From JAVVHE01 sp038238915 (lineage in GTDB: Bacteria; Pseudomonadota; Alphaproteobacteria; Sphingomonadales; Sphingomonadaceae): a stretch of 64,000 nucleotides of DNA. The notes beneath the pieces are model-generated. The model was not told where the DNA came from and did no database searches. It worked only from the letters and a program-made list of their open reading frames with translations. Below are positions 42,930 through 51,831 of the stretch, in pieces (position 1 is the stretch's first letter; each line of letters opens with the position of its first letter). The position numbers and the translations under genes were made by a program. The stretch covers positions 62,001-126,000 of the forward strand of contig JBBSFH010000007.1 of assembly GCA_038238915.1 (NCBI GenBank). The letters are read 5' to 3'.

Positions 42930-44969
42930 ATGACCGCACCCACCGCCGCCCGCCGCCCGCACACTGCCACCTACCACGGTATCGCACTCAACGATCCTTA
43001 CGCGTGGCTGAAGGATCCCTCTTACCCCGAGGTGAAGGACGCGGACGTGCTAGCCTATGTCGAAGCCGAGAACGCGCATTTCGAGGCGTGGATGGCACCG
43101 CACGCGCCGCTGGTGGATGCGCTGTTCACCGAAATGCGTGGCCGCATGAAGGAGGACGACGCGAGCGTCCCTGTCCGCGATGGGGACTGGCTCTACTGGT
43201 GGGCGTTCGAGACCGGGGGCCAGTATCGGAGATGGTTCCGCAAGCCGGTGGTCGGCGGCGACGAGGTGCTGATCCTTAGCGAACCCGCGCTCGCCGAGGG
43301 CCACGAATATTTCCGGCTGGGGGGGCTCGCGGTCAGTCCCGATGGTGGCCGCCTTGCCTATGCGGTGGACGATAATGGATCGGAGCGGTTCACGCTGCGG
43401 GTTCGCGATCTTGCCACGCACGAGGATGGGCCTGTGATCAGCGTGGAGACGCTGGGATCGCCCGTGTGGGCGGCGGACGGGGCGAGCCTCGCGTGGGTGG
43501 AGGTCAACGCCGAATGGCGGCCGTGGCGCGTGCGGCTGCACCGGCTGGGCAACGCGGGCGAAGACGCGGTGCTGTATGCCGAGGACGACGCCAGCTTTTT
43601 CGTGGGCATCGATCGCACGCAGGACCGGCAATTCCTCACCATCGTCGCCGCCGATCATGTGACGAGCGAGGTCCGCCTCGTGCCCATCGGCGATCTTGCG
43701 GCGCCGCCACGGCTTGTGTCGAAGCGGCAGGCGGGGCGCATGTACGATGTCGATAGCGGCCAGGGCACATTGTTCGTCCGGGTGAACGATACCCACCGCA
43801 ATTTCCGGGTATGCACCGCATGGCCCGAGAACCCCGGCGAGTGGCACGAACTGATCGCGGGCTCGGATCAGGTGTATATCCGGGATCTGACCGCTTTGCG
43901 CGATTGGCTGGTGCTGGGCGAACGCGTCAACGGGCTGGATCAGCTCCGCATCCGCGCTGTCGATGGTACCGAACATCGCATCGCGTTGCCCGAGGCGAGC
44001 TATACCGTCAGTCTGGGCGAGAACCCGGAATATGCGCCCGAGATGGTCCGGGTCTATTACCAGTCCATGGTCACGCCACCAACGGTGTTCGATTACGAAG
44101 TGAAGACGCGCGTGTTAACCACCCGCAAAGTCCAGCAAATTCCCTCGGGTTACGATCCCGCACTCTATGAAACGCAGCGCCTTCACATTGTCGCGCGCGA
44201 CGGCACGCCCATTCCCGTCAGCCTCGTGCGACGCCGCGATGCGGTGCGGGGCAAGCTGCATCTTTATGGTTACGGCGCTTACGGGCTGGCGATCCCGCCG
44301 GGCTTTTCGACCTCGCGGTTGAGCCTCGTGGATCGCGGCGTCGCGTTCGCCATCGCGCATATCCGGGGCGGGGACGATCTGGGATACCAATGGTATCTGG
44401 ACGGCAAGCTGGAAAAGCGCGGCAACACTTACACCGATTTCGTCGATGTGGCGCGTGGGTTGGCGGCGGCGGGCTATGCGGCGGAGGGCGAGATTTCGGC
44501 GAGCGGCGGCTCGGCGGGCGGTAATCTGATGGGCGTGGTGCTGAACACCGATCCCAGCCTGTGGCGCGCAGTCGTGGCGCATGTGCCGTTCGTCGACATG
44601 TTGAACACGATGCTGGACGCATCGCTGCCGCTCACTCCGATCGAGTGGCCTGAATGGGGCGATCCGATTACCGACGAGAGCGCGTTCCGGCGCATCCTGT
44701 CGTTCAGCCCATACGAGAACGTGCGCGCGCAGGCGTATCCGCCGCTGCTGGTAACAGCGGGGCTGAACGATCCACGCGTGACCTACTGGGAGCCCGCCAA
44801 GTGGGTGGCGAAGCTGCGCGCGACGCGCACCAACGATGCGCCCCTGCTGCTCAAGACCAACATGGGCGCGGGGCATGGCGGCAAATCGGGTCGGTTCGAG
44901 AGCCTGCGCGAGGTGGCGGAGGAATATGCGTTCGTCCTCGCGGCGTTCGGCCTTTCGACGGCGGCGTGA
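42930..44969 (+). CDS. Oligopeptidase B-like S9 prolyl oligopeptidase
   Basis: 679 aa. A beta-propeller N-terminal domain (about 20-390) covers an alpha/beta-hydrolase domain with the nucleophile Ser in SGGSAGGNLMG, Asp in TAGLNDPRV and His in GAGHGGKSGR. There is no signal peptide, so it acts in the cytoplasm on short peptides, possibly after basic residues as in oligopeptidase B. The ATG at 42930 gives the usual N-terminus (PHTATYHGIALNDPYAWLKD). Divergent from the M42 gene by 79 bases. Confidence 0.93.
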   Translation: MTAPTAARRPHTATYHGIALNDPYAWLKDPSYPEVKDADVLAYVEAENAHFEAWMAPHAPLVDALFTEMRGRMKEDDASVPVRDGDWLYWWAFETGGQYRRWFRKPVVGGDEVLILSEPALAEGHEYFRLGGLAVSPDGGRLAYAVDDNGSERFTLRVRDLATHEDGPVISVETLGSPVWAADGASLAWVEVNAEWRPWRVRLHRLGNAGEDAVLYAEDDASFFVGIDRTQDRQFLTIVAADHVTSEVRLVPIGDLAAPPRLVSKRQAGRMYDVDSGQGTLFVRVNDTHRNFRVCTAWPENPGEWHELIAGSDQVYIRDLTALRDWLVLGERVNGLDQLRIRAVDGTEHRIALPEASYTVSLGENPEYAPEMVRVYYQSMVTPPTVFDYEVKTRVLTTRKVQQIPSGYDPALYETQRLHIVARDGTPIPVSLVRRRDAVRGKLHLYGYGAYGLAIPPGFSTSRLSLVDRGVAFAIAHIRGGDDLGYQWYLDGKLEKRGNTYTDFVDVARGLAAAGYAAEGEISASGGSAGGNLMGVVLNTDPSLWRAVVAHVPFVDMLNTMLDASLPLTPIEWPEWGDPITDESAFRRILSFSPYENVRAQAYPPLLVTAGLNDPRVTYWEPAKWVAKLRATRTNDAPLLLKTNMGAGHGGKSGRFESLREVAEEYAFVLAAFGLSTAA

Positions 44970-45074
44970 GGTTCAACCGCAGACAGCGTCGCTTCGTCTC
45001 GGGCCCGGCGCTGGTAGCGGCGCGAAATCCGGGCCATGGTTCCGCCAGTATTTTTTCAGCACAGGATTATCGAT

Positions 45075-45629
45075 ATGAAGCAGCTTGTAGCGATCGCGGG
45101 TGCCGCGATCATGGCGACCGCCGGACTGTCCGCATCGTCCGCCACTGCCGCGCTCCGTGTTGGCACAGTCGCCCCCGATTTCACCGCGCAGGGCGCGCTC
45201 GATGGCAATATGTTCACCTTCCACCTCGCCGATGCGCTGAAGAAAGGCCCGGTGGTGCTGTATTTCTTCCCGGCCGCCTTCACCCCGGGGTGCACGATCG
45301 AGGCGCATAATTTCGCCGAGGCGGCCGAACAGTTCACCGCAGCGGGCGCGACGTTGATCGGCGTTACTGCCGGAAACATTGATCGCATCGCCGAGTTTTC
45401 CAAGGTCGAGTGCCGGTCCAAATTCCCGGTCGCGGGCGATCCCAAGCTGAAGATCGCCAAATCCTACGATGCGACACTGGCGGTGTTTCCCGGCCATTCG
45501 GACCGCACATCCTACGTGATCGGAACCGACGGCAAGGTGAGCGCGGTCTATTCCAACCTGTCGCCCGCGCATCATGTCGAAGAGATGCTGGCGGGTGTGA
45601 AGGCGTGGCGCGCGGCGCATCCGGGCTGA
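45075..45629 (+). CDS. Peroxiredoxin (AhpC/TSA), exported
   Basis: 184 aa. The start MKQLVAIAG at 45075 gives a signal peptide ending SSATAA. The peroxidatic Cys is in FFPAAFTPGCTIEAHNF (P-x3-T-x2-C). A possible resolving Cys occurs in FSKVECRSKFP. It should reduce peroxides in the periplasm. It lies 105 bases after the S9 peptidase on the same strand, and the exported glutathione peroxidase at 37378 has a similar role. Confidence 0.93.
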   Translation: MKQLVAIAGAAIMATAGLSASSATAALRVGTVAPDFTAQGALDGNMFTFHLADALKKGPVVLYFFPAAFTPGCTIEAHNFAEAAEQFTAAGATLIGVTAGNIDRIAEFSKVECRSKFPVAGDPKLKIAKSYDATLAVFPGHSDRTSYVIGTDGKVSAVYSNLSPAHHVEEMLAGVKAWRAAHPG

Positions 45630-45760
45630 AGCACGCCTAGCAGCGGGCCCGGCTTGGGCGCGCGGTGGCTGCGCCCTTGCCCGCCAGCACTGGGCAGCCT
45701 AGTCACGCCAGCGCGGCGGCACGGTCGCCTGCCCTCCGCTGCCGGACCCAATCCACGCCC

Positions 45761-47419
45761 ATGCTCCAGCTCGACAACCTGACTTTCAACGCTTGGGGAC
45801 GGCGCTTTTTCGACAAGGCGAGCGTGAATATTCCGCCGACCGCGAAAGTGGGGATCGCGGGGCGAAACGGCGTCGGCAAATCGACGCTCTTCAAGCTGAT
45901 CCTTGGCGAACTTCAGCCCGATGGTGGTTCGATCGAACTGCCGCGCGGCGCGCGCATCGGCGCGGTGGCGCAGGAACACCCGGCCACTCCAGTGACGCTG
46001 ATCGACACCATTCTTGAAGCCGATGCGGAGCGGCATTCGCTTTATGTCGAACTTGAGACTGCCGAACCCGAGCGCATGGGCGATATCTGGGGGAGACTGA
46101 TCGAAATCGATGCAGACAGGGCCCCGGCGCGCGCAGCGGAAATCCTTTCAGGATTGGGGTTTAGCACCGAAGACCTAGAGCGCGCGATGAGCGAGTTTTC
46201 GGGCGGCTGGCGGATGCGCGTTGCGCTCGCCGCTGCGCTGTTCGCCGAACCCGATCTGCTGCTGCTCGACGAGCCGACCAACTATCTCGATCTCGAGGGT
46301 GCGCTGTGGCTGGAAGCGCGGCTGAAGAAATATCCGCATGCGGCGCTGATCATCAGCCACGACCGCGAGCTGCTCAACAACTCGGTCGATCACATCTTGC
46401 ATGTGGCGGGAGGCAAGCTCGATCTTTACACCGGCGGCTACGATGATTTCGAGCGGCGGCTGGCGGAGAAATCGCGGCTGCAGGCGGCGACGCGCGTGAA
46501 GCAGGACGCCGAGCGCGCACATCTGCAGAGCTTCATCGATCGCTTCAAGGCGAAAGCCAGCAAGGCCGCGCAGGCGCAATCGCGCGTGAAGCGCCTCGCC
46601 AAGCTCGCCCCGATCGCCGAATCGGTGAACGAGCGGGTCGCGCCCTTCACCCTCCCCTCGCCCGAGCGTCCGCTCGCGCCGCCGCTGATCCGGCTGGAGG
46701 GGGTTTCGGTCGGCTACGGCGATACGCCAGTGCTGAAGGGCCTGAATCTGCGGCTCGATATCGACGATCGCATCGGGCTGCTCGGCGTCAACGGCGCGGG
46801 CAAATCCACCTTCGCCAAGCTCATAGCGGGGGCGCTGCCGATCATGGGCGGCGATATGCACCGCGAGCGGCGCATCCAGGTCGGCTGGTTCCATCAGCAT
46901 CAGATCGAGGCGATGGACCCCAACGAGACGCCGCTCGAGATCATGCGGCGCGAAATGCCCGTGGCAAGCGAGGCATCGCGGCGTTCGCGGCTGGCGCAGT
47001 TCGGACTGAGCCTGCCCAAGCATGAGACAACGGTGGAGAACCTGTCCGGCGGCGAGCGCGCCCGGCTGCTGCTCAACCTGGTGGCGATGAACGCGCCGCA
47101 CCTGCTGATCCTCGACGAGCCGACCAACCATCTGGATATCGATAGTCGTCGCGCGCTGCTCGATGCGCTGAATGATTACGAGGGCGCAGTGATCCTGATC
47201 ACCCATGATCGCTCGCTGATGGAACTGGTCGCGGATCGGCTGTGGCTCGCGGCGGACGGCAAGGTGGTGCCGTACAACGGCGACATGGACGATTATGCCA
47301 AGCTCGTCCTCGATCGCTCGCGCGGTAACGCGCGGCCGACGCAGGTTCCGCAAGCAAGGGCCGACAAGACCGCCAAAGTGGACTCGCGCGCCACCAAGAA
47401 GGGAAAGCGGGGGCGCTGA
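45761..47419 (+). CDS. ABC-F family ATPase
   Basis: 552 aa with two ABC domains in one chain and no membrane part. Walker A loops GRNGVGKST and GVNGAGKST, signatures FSGGWRMR and LSGGERAR, and Walker B LLLDEPTNYLD and LILDEPTNHLD are complete. A linker (about 240-310) rich in Lys/Arg matches the ribosome-contacting arm. ABC-F proteins act on the ribosome to relieve stalling. It is most like the Uup or YheS group. The stop lies 15 bases from the convergent POP gene. Confidence 0.94.
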   Translation: MLQLDNLTFNAWGRRFFDKASVNIPPTAKVGIAGRNGVGKSTLFKLILGELQPDGGSIELPRGARIGAVAQEHPATPVTLIDTILEADAERHSLYVELETAEPERMGDIWGRLIEIDADRAPARAAEILSGLGFSTEDLERAMSEFSGGWRMRVALAAALFAEPDLLLLDEPTNYLDLEGALWLEARLKKYPHAALIISHDRELLNNSVDHILHVAGGKLDLYTGGYDDFERRLAEKSRLQAATRVKQDAERAHLQSFIDRFKAKASKAAQAQSRVKRLAKLAPIAESVNERVAPFTLPSPERPLAPPLIRLEGVSVGYGDTPVLKGLNLRLDIDDRIGLLGVNGAGKSTFAKLIAGALPIMGGDMHRERRIQVGWFHQHQIEAMDPNETPLEIMRREMPVASEASRRSRLAQFGLSLPKHETTVENLSGGERARLLLNLVAMNAPHLLILDEPTNHLDIDSRRALLDALNDYEGAVILITHDRSLMELVADRLWLAADGKVVPYNGDMDDYAKLVLDRSRGNARPTQVPQARADKTAKVDSRATKKGKRGR

Positions 47420-47434
47420 CCCCCGCGCGCGCTG

Positions 47435-49564
47435 CTACCGCGTCAGCCCGGTCCAGTAGCCCGCGAACGCCCAGCGATCAGCGGTTTCCTCGATGATCTT
47501 GTCGGTCGGCTTGCCCGAGCCGTGACCTGCGCGAGTTTCGATGCGGATGATGTGCGGCTTGTCACCGATTGAAGCGTGCTGGAGCGCGGCGGTGTATTTG
47601 AAGCTGTGGCCGGGGACGACGCGATCGTCGGTGTCCGCCGTCATCACGAGGATCGCGGGGTAGTCCACGCCCGACTTGACGTTGTGATACGGCGAGTAGG
47701 TCAGATTGTAGCGCAGCGCGGCGGCGTCTTCGGGATTACCGTAATCGTCCGTCCACGTTCGGCCTTCGGTGAATAGATGGAAGCGCGTCATATCCATCAC
47801 GCCGACTTCGGGGATGGCGGCGGCGAAGAGGTCGGGGCGCTGGTTGGTGACCGCGCCCACCAGCAGTCCGCCGTTCGAGCCGCCCAGGATCGCGAGGCCG
47901 TGACGCGGGGTGGTGCCGGTGGCGATCAGTGATTCGCCGGCCGCGATGAAATCATCGAACACATTCTGCTTGTGAAACAGCTTGCCGCTGGTGTGCCACG
48001 GCGTTCCATACTCGCCGCCACCACGGATGTTGGCGAGCGCCCAGACGCCGCCCATTTCCATCCACGCGACCGTGTTGGGGCTGAAGCTCGGCGGCAGCGA
48101 AATGTTGAACCCCCCGTAGCCGTAGAGGATCGTGGGTGCGGGGCCGGTGGCACCCTTCTTGCGCGCGACGAACATGGGAACGCGCGTACCATCCTTCGAT
48201 TTGTAAAAGATCTGCGCGACTTCGTAGGCGGCTGGATCGAACGGAGCCTTGGGCGCGCGGTAGAGCGCGCTCGCGCCTGCGCCCGAGTCGTAGCGGTAGA
48301 TCGACGATGGCGTGGTGAAGCTCGCGTAGGACCAGAACAGGCGACCGTCCTCGCTCTCCTCGGACAACGCGATCGCGCCGATGCCGGGCAGCGCGAGTTT
48401 GGTGCCCGCGCCACCGCCCAGCGGATAGGCGGTCAGTGCACCTTTGGCATCTTCGAGCGTGGTCACGATCAGCTTCTCGCCCGCGCGAGTGGCGGCTTCG
48501 ACCAGCGACGCGCCCTCGGGGACGATGGTGGTCAGCCGCGCGGGGCCCGGCACGGCTGCATCGACGCTCACTACCCGGTAGCGCGGAGCGTCATTGTTGG
48601 TGACGAAATAGAGCGTATCCCCCTTCCCCCCCGCGAGCTTGTAATCATTCGTTGGCCCTGGGATCAGCGTGCGCGGTTTCCAATCGGGCTTGGCCAGATC
48701 GACGACCGTGATCTCGTAATTATCGTCCGATCCGCGCGAAGAACGGATCACCAGCCAGCGCCCATCGGCGGTGGCGGAGGCATCGTTGTAGTAATTGAGA
48801 TGCCCGGGCGTGCGGAAGATCAGCCGATCCTGCGACTGCGGCGTGCCGATGCGGTGATAGTGGATCTGGTGATCATAGACCGCCGAGGTGAAATCCTTGC
48901 CCTTGGGGTTGGCCGGGTGGCGCGAATAGAAGAAGCCTTTGCTGTCGCGATCCCAGGCAAGGTCAGTGAACTTGGCCCAGTCGAGCGTCTCGCCCAGCAC
49001 GCGGCCGGTCGCGGTCTCGATCACCCTGATCGTGCGCCAATCGGTGCCGCCATCCTGCACGGTATAGGCGACATATTTCCCGTCCCGGCTCGGCCGCCAT
49101 TCGGCGAGCGCGGTCGCGCCGTCCTTCGACCATGTATTGGGATCGAGCAGGACGCGTGGAGCCGCGCCGGGTGCCTCAACCATCAGCGTATACTGGTTCT
49201 GCAGGCCGCTGTTGTGCCGGTAGAAGACAAAGCCCGATTCCTCGACCGGAAGTCCGGTCTTCTCATAGTTCCAGAGCTGGGTAAGCCGCGCCTTGATCTG
49301 ATCGCGCCGAGGCAAGGAAGCCAGATGCGGCTGCGTAACCGCGTTTTCGGCTGCAACCCATGCCTGCACCGCCGTGTCCGTGCGAACATCGCCCTCGAGC
49401 CAGCGATACGGGTCTGGAACGGAGATGCCCGCAGTCGTGGCGACGACGGTGCCGCGTTGCGCGGGCGGATAAGCCAGGAGTGCGGCCTCGGCGGCGGTAA
49501 CGAAGAGGGTGGCTTGTGCGGCGGTCGCCAGCAGGGTGGTGGCGGCCATGATCAGGGTGCGCAT
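47435..49564 (-). CDS. Prolyl oligopeptidase (S9A), exported
   Basis: 709 aa with an N-terminal signal peptide (residues 1-28). Propeller domain about 100-430. Catalytic Ser in LGGSNGGLLVGAV, Asp in TADTDDRVVPGH, and His in TRAGHGSGKPT. The conserved YGGFNISLPPSF strand is intact. It should cleave after Pro in short peptides in the periplasm. It is a different subfamily from the S9 enzyme at 42930. Confidence 0.95.
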   Translation of the reverse strand: MRTLIMAATTLLATAAQATLFVTAAEAALLAYPPAQRGTVVATTAGISVPDPYRWLEGDVRTDTAVQAWVAAENAVTQPHLASLPRRDQIKARLTQLWNYEKTGLPVEESGFVFYRHNSGLQNQYTLMVEAPGAAPRVLLDPNTWSKDGATALAEWRPSRDGKYVAYTVQDGGTDWRTIRVIETATGRVLGETLDWAKFTDLAWDRDSKGFFYSRHPANPKGKDFTSAVYDHQIHYHRIGTPQSQDRLIFRTPGHLNYYNDASATADGRWLVIRSSRGSDDNYEITVVDLAKPDWKPRTLIPGPTNDYKLAGGKGDTLYFVTNNDAPRYRVVSVDAAVPGPARLTTIVPEGASLVEAATRAGEKLIVTTLEDAKGALTAYPLGGGAGTKLALPGIGAIALSEESEDGRLFWSYASFTTPSSIYRYDSGAGASALYRAPKAPFDPAAYEVAQIFYKSKDGTRVPMFVARKKGATGPAPTILYGYGGFNISLPPSFSPNTVAWMEMGGVWALANIRGGGEYGTPWHTSGKLFHKQNVFDDFIAAGESLIATGTTPRHGLAILGGSNGGLLVGAVTNQRPDLFAAAIPEVGVMDMTRFHLFTEGRTWTDDYGNPEDAAALRYNLTYSPYHNVKSGVDYPAILVMTADTDDRVVPGHSFKYTAALQHASIGDKPHIIRIETRAGHGSGKPTDKIIEETADRWAFAGYWTGLTR

Positions 49565-49673
49565 CTTCTTGGTTCCGGTTCATTCGATTCAGATTGGCTA
49601 GGTAACGAAGCGGCGAGCATCTGCACACTCCTGAATGCGCGCAGGATTCCGCCGGCGTTTCCGTCCGAACGGG

Positions 49674-50696
49674 CTACAGCGGCGACCACGCCTCCTCGCG
49701 CTGCACCACCCTGGGCATCACCGCGTCCTGCAGCGCATCGAGCACAGCCTCCATCCCCTGCCCGCCCGCCGCGCTGAGCACGAACACCTCGCGGCCACTT
49801 GCATCTTCGAGCGCGCGCTTGCGGCTGCCCAAGGCCTGCGGCGTCACCGTATCCGATTTCGACAGCGCCAGGATGCGCGACTTCGCTGCCAGACCAGCGC
49901 CATACGCCGCCAGTTCGGCCTCGATCGTGCGGTAGGCGGCCGACGGCCCGGGATCCCCCGCATCGATCAGGTGCAGCAGCACGCGGCAACGCTCGATATG
50001 GCCCAGAAACCGGTCCCCCACGCCCACGCCTTCGGACGCGCCCGCGATCAGGCCGGGGATATCGGCGAGCACGAATTCGCGGCTGCGGTGCGAAACCACA
50101 CCGAGTTGCGGCTTCAAGGTGGTGAACGGATACGCCCCCACCTTCGCCTCCGCATTGGTGACAGCGTTCAGGAACGTCGACTTGCCCGCGTTGGGCAGTC
50201 CAACCAGTCCGGCATCGGCGAGCAGCTTCAGGCGGAGCCAGACGCTCATTTCCTTCACTGGCTCGCCCGGGGTGAACTGGCGCGGCGCGCGGTTGATCGA
50301 GGATTTAAACGTGGCGTTGCCGCGCCCGCCCAGCCCGCCTTCGAGCATCGTCACCCGCTGGCCAACGCGCATCAGATCGGCGACCACGCTTTCCTGATCG
50401 TCAGCGAGCACGGTGGTGCCCACGGGCACGGCGATCACCAGATCGGCGGCACCCGCGCCCGCACGGTCGCGGCCCGAGCCGCCCTGACCACGTTCCGCCT
50501 TCAGATGCTGACGATAGCGGAAATCGATCAATGTGTTGAGGCCCGGCACAGCCTCGAAGATCACGCTGCCGCCGCGACCGCCGTTGCCGCCATCGGGCCC
50601 GCCATATTCGACGAACTTTTCGCGCCGAAAACTGACCGCGCCATTGCCGCCCGCGCCCGAGAAAAGGTGAACCTTGGCCTGATCGAGAAAGTGCAT
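49674..50696 (-). CDS. obgE: Obg GTPase
   Basis: 340 aa. The glycine-rich Obg fold (about 1-158; FSGAGGNGAVSFRREKF, GPDGGNGGRGGSV) precedes the G domain with P-loop GLPNAGKST, switch segment DIPGLIAGASEGVG and G4 SKSD. The optional C-terminal OCT domain is absent. It functions in 50S ribosome assembly and ppGpp response. The start is MHFLDQAKVHLF at 50696; the upstream in-frame ATG lacks homology. Confidence 0.96.
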   Translation of the reverse strand: MHFLDQAKVHLFSGAGGNGAVSFRREKFVEYGGPDGGNGGRGGSVIFEAVPGLNTLIDFRYRQHLKAERGQGGSGRDRAGAGAADLVIAVPVGTTVLADDQESVVADLMRVGQRVTMLEGGLGGRGNATFKSSINRAPRQFTPGEPVKEMSVWLRLKLLADAGLVGLPNAGKSTFLNAVTNAEAKVGAYPFTTLKPQLGVVSHRSREFVLADIPGLIAGASEGVGVGDRFLGHIERCRVLLHLIDAGDPGPSAAYRTIEAELAAYGAGLAAKSRILALSKSDTVTPQALGSRKRALEDASGREVFVLSAAGGQGMEAVLDALQDAVMPRVVQREEAWSPL

Positions 50697-50823
50697 CGTA
50701 ATCCTGTGGATAAGCGCGTTAATCTGACGCGGATGTAATGACGGTTTCACGCGCGCGAAAGCGCCGCACGCTAATATAGGGCCTCGGCAACCGAACGCCG
50801 AACCTTATGGGAAGGACTTTACT

Positions 50824-51051
50824 ATGAAGATCAGCCACATCCTCGCCGCCTCGGCGCTTAGCCTTGCTCTCGTTGCCCCCGCGTTCGCGCAGGACGCCGC
50901 TGCTCCGGCCGCTGCTCCCGCCGCCGACGCGATGAAGACGGATGCGATGGCCAAGCCGATGAAGGCGCACAAGGCGCACAAGGCGCACGTGAAGAAGGCC
51001 AAGAAGGCCGACGCGATGAAGACCGACGCGATGGCGCCTGCCGCCAAGTAA
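50824..51051 (+). CDS. Small exported Met/Lys/His repeat protein (MXKDX-like)
   Basis: 75 aa. A textbook signal peptide (residues 1-22, APAFA-QD) is followed by an Ala/Pro linker, two MKTDAM units, three tandem KAH units and a Lys-rich run. The mature part is about 50 residues, highly basic and unstructured, resembling proteins annotated as pentapeptide MXKDX repeat proteins, whose function is unknown. It has a strong ribosome site (GGGAAGGA), an upstream AT-rich TAATAT at 50772-50777 that could be a -10 box, and a hairpin terminator, so it is a monocistronic unit. Confidence 0.85.
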   Translation: MKISHILAASALSLALVAPAFAQDAAAPAAAPAADAMKTDAMAKPMKAHKAHKAHVKKAKKADAMKTDAMAPAAK

Positions 51052-51059
51052 GCCGGTTT

Positions 51060-51091
51060 GCGACCGGGGGCATGGCCCCCGGTCGCGCTTT
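51060..51091 (+). terminator. Rho-independent terminator of the small exported protein
   Basis: A perfect 12-bp stem, GCGACCGGGGGC at 51060-51071 with GCCCCCGGTCGC at 51075-51086, has a three-base loop and is followed by GCTTT. It begins nine bases after the stop codon. The T run is short, but the stem is very strong. Confidence 0.85.
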
Positions 51092-51129
51092 GCCCGGGGG
51101 GGTCATTTGCAGACGCGCCGCAAACGCGC

Positions 51130-51831
51130 ATGGATGCGACGATGACCCGCAAAATCCTGCTCATCGAAGACGACACGACCGCCGCCGAGTATATCGCGCG
51201 CGGCCTGACCGAGGCGGGTTACACCGTCGATACCGCGTCCGATGGGCGCGACGGCCTTTTCCAGGCGACCGAGGGCGGCCATGCCGCGATCATCCTGGAC
51301 CGGATGCTTCCCGGGCTGAATGGTGTGGCGGTTCTATCCGCGCTGCGCGCAGCCGAGGTGAAAACTCCTGTCATAATGCTTTCGGCGCTGGGTTCGCTTG
51401 ACGATCGCGTCACCGGCCTTACGCACGGCGCGGACGATTATCTGCCAAAGCCGTTTGCGATGTCCGAACTGCTCGCGCGGCTCGAGGCGGTGCAGCGGCG
51501 CACGTCCGAAGGCGGTGCCGCGCCGGTGACGACGCTCGGCTGCGCCGATCTGACGATGGATCTGCTCAGCCGCCGGGTGAAGCGCGGCGAAACGACGATC
51601 CCCATCCAGCCTCGCGAGTTCCGGCTGCTTGAATATCTGCTGCGTCATAAAGACCAGGTCGTCACGCGCACGATGCTGCTCGAAGGCGTGTGGGACTATC
51701 ACTTCGATCCCGGCACCAACATCATCGATGTCCACGTCAGCCGCCTGCGCAAGAAGGTGGACGAGGGGTTCACCCCGCAATTGATCCACACGGTGCGAGG
51801 AGCGGGCTACCGGCTTAGCGCGGGCGCGTGA
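51130..51831 (+). CDS. OmpR-family response regulator
   Basis: 233 aa. The receiver has the acidic pair in LLIEDDTT, phospho-acceptor Asp in AIILDRMLPG, Ser/Thr switch in VIMLSALG and Lys in LPKPFAM. The winged helix ends in LIHTVRGAGYRLSA. A second possible ATG is at 51142; neither has a clear ribosome site. It overlaps the start of the partner kinase (GTGA). The inducer is unknown. Confidence 0.94.
   Translation: MDATMTRKILLIEDDTTAAEYIARGLTEAGYTVDTASDGRDGLFQATEGGHAAIILDRMLPGLNGVAVLSALRAAEVKTPVIMLSALGSLDDRVTGLTHGADDYLPKPFAMSELLARLEAVQRRTSEGGAAPVTTLGCADLTMDLLSRRVKRGETTIPIQPREFRLLEYLLRHKDQVVTRTMLLEGVWDYHFDPGTNIIDVHVSRLRKKVDEGFTPQLIHTVRGAGYRLSAGA

Noticed and set aside
47972..49777. 601-codon plus-strand frame opposite the exported prolyl oligopeptidase
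   Set aside because: Same reason: antisense, without family signal.
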